A DNA stretch of 64,000 nucleotides. Origin: Favolaschia claudopus (lineage: Eukaryota; Basidiomycota; Agaricomycetes; Agaricales; Mycenaceae). A model generated the notes under the pieces. It was not told the origin of the DNA and ran no database searches. It saw nothing but the letters and a program-made list of their open reading frames with translations. Below, piece after piece: positions 34,801 through 44,872 of this stretch; the first letter of the stretch is position 1, and every line of letters starts with the position of its first letter. The stretch is taken from NCBI GenBank assembly GCA_037176885.1, contig JAWWNJ010000038.1:1178001-1242000 (forward strand), read 5' to 3'. The position numbers and the translations under genes are program-made.

Positions 34801-35101
34801 TCCATCCCACAGTGGGCGAATTCTACCTACTTATCATAACTCGCTTACCGAGAAGCCTCAGCAAAAGCGCTCGATTTCAGCGCGCGAAGCGGCAAGGGTA
34901 CAAGGATTCCCCGATGATTACAATTTTGTGTCAGACCGGGTAAAGGATGTCAGTACCTACAAATCTGTTTCCGTTTATATTGCCCTTGACTTCAGGTTCC
35001 AGATCTACAAATTGATTGGCAATGCGGTACCGGTCCCATTAGCGGCTGCAATTTCTCGGACACTTTCCACCGCGCTTATCACATCACCGAATGTACGCTA
35101 G
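31874..35101 (+). CDS. Dnmt1-type DNA (cytosine-5) methyltransferase with two BAH domains; one frameshift
   Basis: Exons read in order: a basic N-terminal part (KSRRRKSQ), HLEDPLVVILEG, then KGDLVAVAAGDD; BAH1 with YFFVDAG, SHVQWFVHG, ELFLIDECDDIP (32,365-32,640); BAH2 with FHIGDFAYILPAL (about 32,860); then the methyltransferase: motif I VLDVCCG plus GAGGLSHGL across an intron, NNPRSTVVCTDLN, motif IV TPCGSFSAANRHE with the catalytic Cys (33,774-33,812), FVVFENVPEF (motif VI), AQNRSRFIILGARRG (motif VIII), REAARVQGFPDDY (IX) and YKLIGNAVPVPLA (X). The enzyme would transfer methyl groups to DNA cytosines in the nucleus. The last intron (34,939-35,001) gives an in-frame join. Conserved sequence changes frame near 34,815 without a splice site, so one base seems missing there. 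The N-terminus and the donor before motif IV are uncertain; a donor at 33,726 would give only a 28-nt intron. Confidence 0.8.
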
Positions 35102-35786
35102 GTGTCCGCGAAATTACAGGGTTGGGTAACTTGGGTAAGATGGAGAGCGTGGGAACCCCGCATCCTTATGTCAGCAGTCACTGTGACATCTGTCACGCAT
35201 TTATGCCATCAGCCACAGGCCACTTAGTTTCATAGAAGTGGAAGCTACAGAGCAGTAGATGACATTTTATATTGAGCAAAAAAAAAACCCCAGAAGAAAA
35301 GATATAAAAGGGTGTGGGAGTGTTGTAATCATGTTTTCCCGCGTTTTCGAAAATATCGGTGGAATATGGCAACACGGAGTGGACAGCTTGGTTTATGCGA
35401 GACGGCACTGCGGCATCTGTGATCTGCGTGATGGATTGACATTTTGACTCCCTCTGAAATCTAGCCTCGAGGACGAACCAGGGGATCAACGCTTGTCGGA
35501 GCCATCCGGCTCGTTCGGCATCTGTCAGCGTAATTTGCTGTTCGGTATCGCCCGTATCGAGTGGTCAAGAAGAGAAGTCGAAAGAAACTGCGTTTGTGTA
35601 GAGAACGTCGCGGGCGATACCGAACAGCAAATTACGCTGACACAAACGCATCGTTTTCTTCGACTCCTCATCTTTCCTCGTCGATACGGGCGACCCTCGA
35701 CAGCGAACAACGCTGACACAAACGCATCTGTTAGCGGAGTTGCCTCAGTTACGGAGCAGAAAAGAAAGTAACTCTATTAATGTACC
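35102..35786. other. No gene; short inverted repeats and LTR scraps
   Basis: CAGCGTAATTTGCTGTTCGG with its continuation (35,527-35,555) is repeated in complement at 35,611-35,640, a 30-bp near-perfect hairpin with a 55-base loop. At 35,729-35,785 lies a scrap starting TGTTAGCGGAGTT, like the LTR that follows. Confidence 0.55.
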
Positions 35787-36018
35787 TGTTAGCGGAGTTC
35801 TACAGGACAGTCAATAAGGTAAGTATAGCAAAGGAAAGTAGGTACGCACGTCTCAGTTACGGAGCAGAAAAGAAAGTAACTGAGGCTGTGCAGATACATA
35901 GCGTAAGCGTCCAAATACGGATGTGCTCTACTTGTAACGAACATGTCGGTAAGTCGGGAGGAAAGAAAATGAAGGTATGTATAAGTATTAAATAGGAAGA
36001 TACCGTAGAATGCTAACA
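35787..36018 (-). mobile_element. Copia-type LTR, 232 bp
   Basis: The stretch begins TGTTAGC and ends GCTAACA. Directly beyond, on the coding (minus) side, lies a purine tract complementary to CTCCCCCTCAG, as expected just upstream of a 3' LTR. It therefore ends the Copia relic at 36.0-36.6 kb. No partner LTR was found. Confidence 0.65.
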
Positions 36019-36600
36019 CTCCCCCTCAGACCGGCAGAGCAAGACCGTTGAATAGGCGGGATGTACGCGTGGCTTCAAGAGCCTTGGTGAACAAATCCGG
36101 ATGAAATGGTAGGGCAGAGCGATGTGCTTGGTGCGTGCATGGAACGACTTTACCATCGCAATTGATGATTGATTGTCGACGTGAAGGATTGTAGGGATTT
36201 TGAATTCGCCAAATAGCTCCCCCATAAACTGACGAATCCACATTGCCTCCTTCGCCGCTCGCGTCATCGCGATGTACTCCGCCTCTGCCGTCGACAACGC
36301 CATACAGCGTAAACGCGTACCCGGACATGGAACGCCAATGCAGGACCTCCGACCCCCAACTGGAGTCAGAATATCCGACGAGTCCGTCGTCCGTGCCGCA
36401 CGTCAATGGTACCTTTGAGATAGCGCACGACGCGTCTGTCAAAACAACGCCAGTTCTGAGTTTTGCGGAAGGGAGCCTTAGCGGACTGATTTCACACAAA
36501 GACAAGTTCGAGTAAAGATTGCCGAATTGATGAGAAATACAACGAAATCTAAGGGGGCGAAGTGTTGAGGGCGGCGTACAACTAGATTTCAAGTGTCGTC
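36019..36600 (-). pseudogene. Copia RNase H relic
   Basis: Frames on the minus strand give RRVVRYLKGTIDV, GLVGYSDSSWGS, RSMSGYAFTLYG, ALSTAEAEYIAMTRAAKEAMWIRQ and VDNQSSIAMVKS with RTKHIALPYHFIR, then LFTKAL. These are the C-terminal reverse transcriptase connection and RNase H blocks of Ty1/Copia polyproteins. Several frameshifts separate them. The rest of the element is missing. Confidence 0.8.
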
Positions 36601-37287
36601 AGTTGATTCTTTGTGGAAGATGGACCTGGGGGACGTACCTGTGGCACGCTCGTCCCTTTGTACGCTCTTTTCATCCTCGCAATCTCCCACCAATACCATC
36701 CTTTCCGCCGGTCGCTTTCTCCATACCACGTCAATGCAGCGGAAGGTCAAGCGGAGCGACGACATACCGCGTCACGATCAGGATTGATGGCGTGCCATGG
36801 TTTCGTGCGACTCACTCTACTGGGCGTCTTCGCCGGCATTCGCGCTAGGCTGCATTCAAGAATGCCAGCTTATGGCGAGTTTGCTCGAGCGAATGACGAC
36901 TCACCGGCATGCCACGGTGGTGACGCTACTGAGAATAGTCTTGGGGGCAATTTGGTGCGGGCGTTGCTGGGAGTCGAAAGGCGCTGGGGGTCTCTTTGAG
37001 CGGTGTCGCATCATCAAGGGGGATCCGCCCTCGAGCGCATTACGACGGTTCCGCGCGCTCTCGTTCGAGACGGATTTGGACCTTCTTCGTTGGGGGGCGA
37101 GACTGAACTTGCGACGTGAAGAGACGGAAGGTGGGCGTGGAGGGCGGAAACAAGGTGGAAGAAAATGAAGGCCGGCACTCGGTCCGATGTCCCGAATACC
37201 ATTCCCAGTACCATTCACAGCCTCATCTCTTCCTCCTCTTCACATCCGAGTCGTCCAGCGTCGAGGCTTACAACTTGTACTATGATG
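36601..37287. other. No recognised gene
   Basis: Overlapping open frames on both strands reflect high G+C content. None gave a recognisable domain. Confidence 0.3.
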
Positions 37288-37681
37288 CCCATCCGGTCTG
37301 AATTCTCCCAATGGGTCTGAATTTCCGATATTTCCTGCTCCCCCGTCCATCGTTTGGCCCCGGTTTTTTTCGGGATCTATTCTTTCACTAATTCTCTGCC
37401 AGAGCCCCAAAGCACTTGAGCTACAACGAAAGGGAAGTAGTCCGAAAGCAATTACCGGGTTGGCGAGTATTTTGATCTCAATCATCACTACATCAATTTA
37501 GCTTGATGAATCGGTACCCTTTTCTCAACACCTCATCCTCTCTGGATCCCAATAGAATTCTGCAAACCCATAGAGAAGAAGTATAAGAACTCGTCCCGAA
37601 AATTCCGGAGGCCAAAGGGTCAAAGGGGAAGCAGGATTATCGAAAATTCAGACCCATTGGGAGAATTCATACCCGTTGGGC
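37288..37681. mobile_element. TIR element, 394 bp
   Basis: The two ends pair over about 56 bp with a few mismatches; shared core GAATTCTCCCAATGGGTCTG near each end. No target duplication was recognised, so the exact ends may be off by a few bases. Confidence 0.6.
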
Positions 37682-37785
37682 ACAATAGTAATGCAAGCTG
37701 CTATACCATCTTCCTGGTTGCCTCGTCGCTGCAAGCTGTACTTTCGCAAAACCGAATCCGGCCTCCCAGAACATTTGCGGCCGCG

Positions 37786-38121
37786 AGGCCCCGGGAAGCT
37801 CCTGCAAAGGATGGTCCGGAAAATTCCGCGATTTTGGCCTCAAAAAGCCACTCGTTTTGGCGAACTTTGTCCCAAAAAGCCCCTTTTCGGACAGGCCTTA
37901 TCACGTGAAATTTGACTGGCCGTCGGCGCCGGTGATGCAATCAGAGGGTGTCGTGATTTTGGTCAATTTTCCTTCAAATTTGGCCTAAAAAAGCCACTTT
38001 ACGGACAGGGCTCGCGGATTTTGAGCCTCAAAAAGCCACTTTTCGGACAAGGGTTTCGCGAATTTTGGCCCTGAAAAAGCCACTTTTCGGGACCATCCTT
38101 TGCAGGAGCTTCCCGGGGCCT
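37786..38121. mobile_element. hAT-like MITE with internal tandem repeats, 336 bp
   Basis: Perfect inverted ends of 32 bp begin AGGCCCCGGGAAGCTCCTGC. The 8 bases CGGCCGCG flank both sides (37,778-37,785 and 38,122-38,129). Inside are five imperfect copies of a unit centred on CAAAAAGCCACTTTTCGGAC, spaced roughly 35-90 bp. Confidence 0.8.
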
Positions 38122-38129
38122 CGGCCGCG

Positions 38130-39242
38130 TCGTGACTCTGCGTCGACGAAGACTACGAAGCGCCAACGCTACGCGTCAAGCCTGCTAGTATTCCTCTTTT
38201 TTTCTAGCCTTGAGAGAGTGTCGCACCTCAACTCAAACCTTCGACTCTGTTCTCATTGCCCACAACGCGACGTTGTGCTTTCTCTCGCTGACGGCGCATA
38301 CGCGCTTTCAAATCGAATTAGACGACGTTGCCTTTCTCGCGCGAGTGTGGGGCATACGATGATGAGACTGGAACTCTTCCTGATCCGAATTTTTACTTCG
38401 TTCTTCATTGCGCTGTCGCTGGGGGGCTGAGAGGGGATATAAAGCAACAACACAACGAATCCCGTATCGGCTCATACTCTCTCGCTCTTCTTGACGATAC
38501 ATTCGAAAACGCGTCGCTGGTGCTTTGTCTGACATCACTCAGACTCTGAAATCCAACCCTGTCCTCTGCTGGGAGTGGACCCTTCACTCAAATTTGCATC
38601 TGAAGTTGCGCACCGGTTGCGATAAATCTTGAGAATCAATGTTGATCTTCCATGGACCGAGCGCGGTTGACCTGCTGCTGGTTCATCCCTCCCCGCCAGT
38701 TTCACGACTCACACCCGGGCGACCTCCCGTCTCCTCGCTACTCCTTCTCTACTCTCCCTGTCGAGTCTCGAGCGCGTTTTGAACGCCGACGAGGTTCGCA
38801 ACTCGTTTTCCGGATTCCCTCTTGATATGGGCTGTGGAGCGCTGCGTGAGACGTGGCCATGAATCTCGCGAATAGCTGCTTCGCTGCTCCGTGCGATTCC
38901 TTTCCACCTTCCCCATTCCGCTTTCCGTGCGATCACATCGAGCGTCACGGTATTATTTCATCTGTTCCCGTAGTAGACTACTCGTAGTATTATTCCAAGT
39001 CGCGACCCTTGACCTTCACTTCCACTCCGATGCCTAGCTGTTCCTGTATCACCGCCTCGGGAATTCATGCCGCCCTTCCGCAACATCTTTGGGACAACCC
39101 TTCTGGTATTCACCCTTCATAGACCGAGCGCGGTTGATCCGCTGCTGGTCTATGCCTGCAACTTCTTCTCACTCTTCGCTCTATGCCATCTCTGTTTTCG
39201 GCCATAATTCCACCGGTCAATTATGCAACATTCCCAACAATA
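38130..39242. other. No recognised gene; 40-bp direct repeat
   Basis: GACCGAGCGCGGTTGA followed by a C-T-G-rich tail occurs at about 38,654 and 39,121. No protein was recognised. Confidence 0.35.
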
Positions 39243-39691
39243 GAGAGTTTGCGGTGAGCCGCCAGAAGCCACCTGGTGGCTCCAACGGCATGCGGATTGG
39301 AGCGGCTAAGTCATGTGGCGGCTCGTTCAGCGGCTCGGCGCGCGCGGTCCTTAGCACAATTTTGAGGTTGGGTACCTTGCATACTTGACAATACCTTCAG
39401 CCAATGAGAGTTCATTGTCCAAACGTGCATAATTGTTTTGAATTGAAGCAATTTCCAGCGTCCACCGAAGTCTCCGGCTCAAATGTGCGATGGCGTCAGA
39501 TTTTCGAGTCGGTTTTTCTTCGTGTGTGTATGGCTCAAGATATAGATGACTAAGTACTAAGAATAGACTTGCAAAACCAAATTTGAACCAGTCTTACCAG
39601 CCACCAAACGAGCCGCCAGACAGCATAGCCGCTCCAATCCGCATGCCATTAGAGCCGCCAGGTGGCTTCTGGCGGCTCACCGCAAACTCTC
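39243..39691. mobile_element. TA-flanked MITE, 449 bp
   Basis: Ends read GAGAGTTTGCGGTGAGCCGC inward and stay complementary for about 65 bp. TA lies on each side (39,241-39,242 and 39,692-39,693). The TIR includes nested palindromes such as GCCACCTGGTGGC. There is no transposase. Confidence 0.75.
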
Positions 39692-39878
39692 TAATAACTC
39701 TTCATTCGTCTGCTGTTATTCCCATTCCACTTCCCTCCATCATTCCGCCCAACACATCACCACCCATTCGACTTTCTCTTACTCCTGGATGCAGATTTCG
39801 GCCTACATATCCTCCTGCTTCTCATCCGCACCATATTTTCCCTCCGAAAAAGATTTTTCTCACAAAAACCAACTAATA

Positions 39879-40304
39879 GAGACTTTGCGCAGAGCCACCG
39901 GTAGCCACCCAGTGGCTCTCACGGCATGCGCTGTGGAGCGACTACGGCATATGGTGGCTCGTTTGGTGGCTCGTCGCCCGCGTTACAGGTGGGGCTGCAA
40001 GTATCTACATGGTACCTCTGTGACTATACCTCAATGTAGTGAGGTGTCGTGGTTAGGTTACCAGTTTCCCGCTTTGTTTTTGGCCGGTTCTTGCAAAACC
40101 TACGGTTGGCGTGGCACCTTGGTGTGCTTCCTGGGGGTTTGGGAGCCTAGCGCTTCGAGGTCATCCAGGGGGATGAAAAAATGCCGAAGAAAATGAATTT
40201 CAAGTTGTTCTTCCAGCCACCGAATGAGCCACCATAGCGCGTAGCCGCACAGCGCATGCCGTGAGAGCCACCGGGTGGCTCCCGGTCGCTCTGCGCAAAG
40301 TCTC
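39879..40304. mobile_element. TA-flanked MITE, 426 bp
   Basis: Ends read GAGACTTTGCGCAGAGC inward with complementary sequence for about 65 bp, bordered by TA (39,877-39,878 and 40,305-40,306). Same family as the neighbour 190 bp away, though the inner TIR sequence differs. Confidence 0.75.
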
Positions 40305-40306
40305 TA

Positions 40307-41112
40307 ATATATGATGGGATAATTTTTCGTCGTGCAGATCCTGCTATGGCCGCTCTGCCTTCGCATGGACTACACGAAGAAAAAGTGGGGGGCTGTTGGG
40401 GATGTATATGGAGTGTGTATCCTAGAGTCTATGCTATGCATAGACTCGGAAGCTGCTGGAGCATTAGCTCTATAGCGCCAGGAATGCACTCAACATACCC
40501 TGCAGGCCAGACAGGAGCAATACAGGCTGGCCTGAACAGCTACAGGTTGCCGCCTTGAGGGAGGCCTGGAGCGCCGCTAGGGTGATACTGTGACCATAGC
40601 TCTGCTAGTCCCTCCAGCTTGCATACCCTGAGTCAGGGACTCATAGCTGGCACAGCGTTAGCAGAGCCTAGCGCCTGGGATGCACATTAGCTCATACTGC
40701 AGGCCAGACGAGAGCAACAGAGGCTGGCCCAAGGATCTTTGTGGAACACAGATTTGGAGCTTAGCCAGGGCGCACTGCAGGTGCAGTCCAGAGTCTACAG
40801 ATCATCCTACTGTAGCTCTGCTATGGTGCCCTCCACTAAGTCACCACCAATTGCTGACAACAGCTACTACGCGGGCAGGAAAATCCGGATTTCTTATCCC
40901 TCTTGCCAAAATGCTCTATTCCATTGGTAGAAACTTTTGGCAAGAGGGATTTGTATTGGCGGCAAAATTGAGAGAGATATAAAAGTTCCACCCCCAAAAA
41001 TTGGGACTGCAGCCTACAAACGTTCGCATCCCCCTCCATTTACGCTCACTCACACGTTCCCAATACCGCTATGTGTGCACATATGATATGCCGCTGCTGG
41101 TTGACGTGAAAG
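40307..41112. repeat. Degenerate repeats next to the Copia element
   Basis: Two related blocks contain CTGCAGGCCAGAC followed by AGGCTGGCC (about 40,499-40,531 and 40,698-40,731). A third word, CTATGGTGCCCTCCACTAAG, at 40,823 is found inverted at 45,033 on the other side of the Copia element. TCCCTCTTGCCAAAA at 40,898 pairs with TTTTGGCAAGAGGGA at 40,936. Confidence 0.55.
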
Positions 41113-41389
41113 CTAACAGAATCTGAAAATGCGCGGAAGGCGCAATAACCTCAGTCTCCCGCAATGTGGGATGAAAGACTGTATATTAAATACCTGAAAA
41201 TGCGCGGAAGGCGCAATAACTACACAATGAGTAAGTAAATACAAGTAGGTAGATAGATAGAGAACTCACCCTCAGTCTCCCGCAATGTGGGATGAAAGAC
41301 TGAGGGTGGTGGACAGACGAGCGCGGTTTATATGTAAGAACAAGGCTATATGATAAGTATCAGATATCTATCAAGGGCCGGAGCGGCGG
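41113..41389 (-). repeat. Copia 3' LTR
   Basis: 277 bp; its start on the coding strand directly follows the broken polyprotein, which ends in a stop inside the LTR. Confidence 0.8.
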
Positions 41390-42040
41390 AGCAATTTTGC
41401 CTGTTTCATCCACTTTGACTTTGGGAACCACTTTGGATTTAATAGGCTTGACACCGTCTGGTATGGGAACAACATCATAGACATCATTTGCTCGGAAACC
41501 AGCAAGTTCCTCTTCAAGTCCAGCTTTCCAATGTTCAGCATTAGGACCCTGCAATGCTTCTTGCCAACTAGAAGGGTCAAGAGGGTTCTGAGCTAAAAAA
41601 GCTTCTTCAATAGCATCATCTAGAGAAGCAAGCAAGACTGCCTCTGGAGCATCAGGGACTTCAATGTCTGGTTCGACAGAAGCTTCATTTTCTTTCGCCT
41701 GTTTACGTGCTGCATTCTCTGCATCACGCTGAGCTTTTGACTGATGCTGTGGTCCTTCAGCTATTCTGTCGTACTCAGCATTGGGATGTTGTGCCCTTGC
41801 ATGTGGACGTGTTGACCGCCTAGTAGGTTCCTGTCGTACGCCTGCGACCTTGCGCAATGGTGGAGCTCCCCTATTTGATGGATGGACAATAGACGGCGGA
41901 TCAGCCTGACTTAGATTATCCCCCACTGAACCTGGTATCGGGTGAGGCAAAGTGTCCAGTTCACCATCATCGTCATCATCACCATAATATGGGGTAGACC
42001 TCTTCCGCAGTGTCTGAGCAAAATCCTCATATTCTTCCTA
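41360..42040 (-). pseudogene. Copia polyprotein continuation, cut before reverse transcriptase
   Basis: This frame goes on from the integrase with EEYEDFAQTLRKR, a charged linker, EALQGPNAEHWKAGLEEEL and VVPKVKVDETGKIA. In complete elements the last phrase is followed at once by the reverse transcriptase. Here it runs into LTR sequence and stops at PLRPLIDI. Confidence 0.8.
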
Positions 42041-44472
42041 GATGTAGCAGGTGCCTCAAGCTTTGGTTCTATAGGTGAATCAAGTTCCTGGTCATCAAAC
42101 CGAACATGCCTAGATGTGATGATTTCACCATAAGAACCATCTTTGCTGATTACTAGCAAGTCATATGCTTTACTGTTTTCATGGTAGCCAACAAAGATGC
42201 AACGCTTTGCTTTATCGCCAAATTTCTGCTTGTGACGCTTTTCTTTAGGAATCAGAGGATAAGCTCTACAGCCAAAGGGATGCAGGTGTCGTATGTTTAT
42301 TGGACGGTCAAAAAGTTTCTCATGAGGGATCTCAAATTCCTGTGCTGAAGTAGGTGTTCTATTCACAGTATAACCAGCTGCTCGCATTGCTAAGACCCAA
42401 AATTTACGAGGAAGGCGTGAGGCAATCAACATAGTTGTAGCTCTGGAAACAAGTGTTTGATTCATTCGCTCTGCTACTCCGTTTTGCTCTGGAGTGTAAG
42501 GTGCTGTTGTTTCATGGATGATGCCTAGACGTTTGAATTCTGTTTCCATTTGATGAGACGTGAATTCACCACCCCCATCTGTGCGAAAGAATCGAGTCCA
42601 GCCCTCACAGAATTCCCAATTAGCAATTTGAGCACGAAAATGAGCCTCAGTAGATTTTCGCCATTCTTTGAGTTTTGAATAGACTTGGGATTTCTTCTGG
42701 GCAAATAGAATCCACACCTCAGAGGAATGATGATCTATAAGGACCACCCAGTAGCGTATTCCACCTGGGCCTTCAGGCGTTACTGGACCACCAACATCAG
42801 ATGATACAATATCTAAAGGACCACCAGCTTTGGTTTGACTTTTGGAAAATAGTAATTTCTTCATTTTCCCAAGAACACAGGGTTCACAGAATTTGGGGAT
42901 TCCTGTCAAGGATCTAATTTCACCAAGTCGGCCTTTAGCAACAGATTTCTGTAATAATTGAAAATTTGTATGACCAGATATTCGATGAAGATGACTGATA
43001 TCCATAGCAAATAGTGCATGTGGATCTTCACTCAAAGGAGTATAGACAATGTGGCACAGTCCCTTCCGATGCTTGGCTTCAATCATTCTTTGCCCTTTTG
43101 GGTTTCGAACAATGCAGACATCTGCTTCGAACATGCAATTGTATCCCTTTTTAGCCATTTGTTGCACTGAGACAAGTGTGATACCAAAGGATGGGACATG
43201 TAATGCACGTAGAGAGACATCAGACATCCCTCGCTTTGTTTTGCAAGATAGACGGATGGTTCCAGTTCCAACTGCATCATTACCAAGCCGCACCCTTTTT
43301 GGTGGAGTGAGTACTTTATAAGAACCTGTCTCAAACCATGCCTCATTTGGTGTCATGGTGGTAGAAGCCCCAGAGTCAATTACTACAGCTTTGGATGAAG
43401 GGTTTGCATCACTCAAAAGATAAGCAGACATAGCAGCATAAGATTTCTGGGAAACAACAGGTACAGCTAAACGTCCATGTTCGGAGTCATCGGAATCAGA
43501 TTCAGAATCTGTAGTAGCAGAGGCATTTGCCTTGTCACGGCGCTTTCTAGGTCTCGCTTTCTCAGACTTCTGCTTGTCATTCTTCTTGGAGTCCTTTGAT
43601 CCCTGCGCTAGATTCTTCAACTGATAGCAGTTATCGGAAGTATGGGATTTGTTTTGTCCATGTATAAGGCAATGTTTATCGCCCTTGGCAGATGGCTTTC
43701 CTTTGCCAGGGTTTGTGGATTTAGCAGCTAGAGCAGTGTCGTCGCTGTTCTCACTCTTTGCCAGTTTACCAAGAGTAATCAGGCGAGCACGAGCTTTATC
43801 CCAAGTTATGCCTGTACCAAGAGAGGACACAATGTTCCCTTGAATGCCTGTCCAGTAGCTATCATCTGGTAGAGTGCTGAGCAGAATGAGAGGCCGAAGC
43901 TCTGGGGGAAATGGAAATTCCAGGCGTGCAAGCCTATCAAAACAGGTCTTGATAGCAGCTACATGAGAAAGAATCTTGTTGCGATCCATGAGCTCTGGTT
44001 CGCCTTCAATAACGAGCTTGGTGCTAAAAAGTTCTGCTGGAACACCCATTGCAGAATCGGCACGATTTTCTGCTTCAAAGCGCTGGCGCAGTTTGGCCCA
44101 GAGAATTCCAGCATTAGATTCGTTGACATACTCTGTGCGCAGTTCTGCTGAAAGAAGCTTCTGAATGACACCTAAAGCACGGCTATTACGTTCGCCAGGG
44201 GTATCCTTGAAAGCTACGCCAGCAACAGGAGCTGTGGCAGGCAGAGGAGTAACAGCAGCAGCAGCAACGGTGGCATCAGCTGCATTTGCAGCGAGGATAA
44301 CAGATTCAAGCAGAGTGTAGACTCCCTGTAGGCGCAGTTCCACTGTAGCATTAACATGAAAAATCGGCCAGTCTTCTGCTCCGGAAAGCTCAGAAGAAGC
44401 CGAGTTTGCCGCAGTTGACATTGTGTGAGAAGTCCGAGGTGAGATAACCAGAGTCCGAGGGAATTTCGGCAA
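41911..44472 (-). CDS. Copia gag-protease-integrase polyprotein
   Basis: A frame of 853 residues. The gag part includes RNSRALGVIQKLLS and a knuckle CLIHGQNKSHTSDNC. The protease follows with VVIDSGASTTMT, then the pre-integrase zinc motif (HRISGH and CEPCVLGK), and the integrase core with SSDVGGPVTPEG, RTDGGGEFTS and TPEQNGVAERMNQT (D, D, E). It then reads the usual HPFGCRAYPLIP and CIFVGYH. The frame changes near 42,040, after which homologous sequence goes on in the frame at 41,360-41,950. The start could be the first Met or the one 17 residues in. Integrase and protease look intact. Confidence 0.85.
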   Translation of the reverse strand: MPKFPRTLVISPRTSHTMSTAANSASSELSGAEDWPIFHVNATVELRLQGVYTLLESVILAANAADATVAAAAVTPLPATAPVAGVAFKDTPGERNSRALGVIQKLLSAELRTEYVNESNAGILWAKLRQRFEAENRADSAMGVPAELFSTKLVIEGEPELMDRNKILSHVAAIKTCFDRLARLEFPFPPELRPLILLSTLPDDSYWTGIQGNIVSSLGTGITWDKARARLITLGKLAKSENSDDTALAAKSTNPGKGKPSAKGDKHCLIHGQNKSHTSDNCYQLKNLAQGSKDSKKNDKQKSEKARPRKRRDKANASATTDSESDSDDSEHGRLAVPVVSQKSYAAMSAYLLSDANPSSKAVVIDSGASTTMTPNEAWFETGSYKVLTPPKRVRLGNDAVGTGTIRLSCKTKRGMSDVSLRALHVPSFGITLVSVQQMAKKGYNCMFEADVCIVRNPKGQRMIEAKHRKGLCHIVYTPLSEDPHALFAMDISHLHRISGHTNFQLLQKSVAKGRLGEIRSLTGIPKFCEPCVLGKMKKLLFSKSQTKAGGPLDIVSSDVGGPVTPEGPGGIRYWVVLIDHHSSEVWILFAQKKSQVYSKLKEWRKSTEAHFRAQIANWEFCEGWTRFFRTDGGGEFTSHQMETEFKRLGIIHETTAPYTPEQNGVAERMNQTLVSRATTMLIASRLPRKFWVLAMRAAGYTVNRTPTSAQEFEIPHEKLFDRPINIRHLHPFGCRAYPLIPKEKRHKQKFGDKAKRCIFVGYHENSKAYDLLVISKDGSYGEIITSRHVRFDDQELDSPIEPKLEAPATSRKNMRILLRHCGRGLPHIMVMMTMMVNWTLCLTRYQVQWGII

Positions 44473-44595
44473 CAGGTCGTGTGATTGATTGATTGATACA
44501 AGTCTGTGCTTGTGATGCTTCGAGCTCTGATGAGCGAGCAGGTGAGTCTTCCAATAGGTACGTCTTCAGAGAGCTAGCGCTCGGTGGCCCATAAC

Positions 44596-44872
44596 CTAAC
44601 AGAATCTGAAAATGCGCGGAAGGCGCAATAACCTCAGTCTCCCGCAATGTGGGATGAAAGACTGTATATTAAATACCTGAAAATGCGCGGAAGGCGCAAT
44701 AACTACACAATGAGTAAGTAAATTCAAGTAGGTAGATAGATAGAGAACTCACCCTCAGTCTCCCGCAATGTGGGATGAAAGACTGAGGGTGGTGGACAGA
44801 CGAGCGCGGTTTATATGTAAGAACAAGGCTATATGATAAGTATCAGATATCTATCAAGGGCCGGAGCGGCGG
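44596..44872 (-). repeat. Copia 5' LTR
   Basis: 277 bp, nearly identical to the 3' LTR. It contains two copies each of CTGAAAATGCGCGGAAGGCG and of CAGTCTCCCGCAATGTGGGA. Confidence 0.8.

Larger units (their letters stand above)
41113..44872 (-). mobile_element. Ty1/Copia element lacking reverse transcriptase, 3,760 bp
   Basis: Two 277-bp direct repeats, 41,113-41,389 and 44,596-44,872, differ by one base that I could find (A against T near 41,239/44,722). Between them on the minus strand lie gag, protease and integrase. Next to the 5' LTR the minus strand reads GGTTATGGGCCACC, which resembles the primer site used by many Copia elements (initiator tRNA-Met). Reverse transcriptase and RNase H are absent. 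No clear target duplication was seen. Confidence 0.85.

Noticed and set aside
36593..37168. Overlapping 120-codon frames on both strands
   Set aside because: High G+C content leaves long open frames by chance; no domain and no splice pattern support them.
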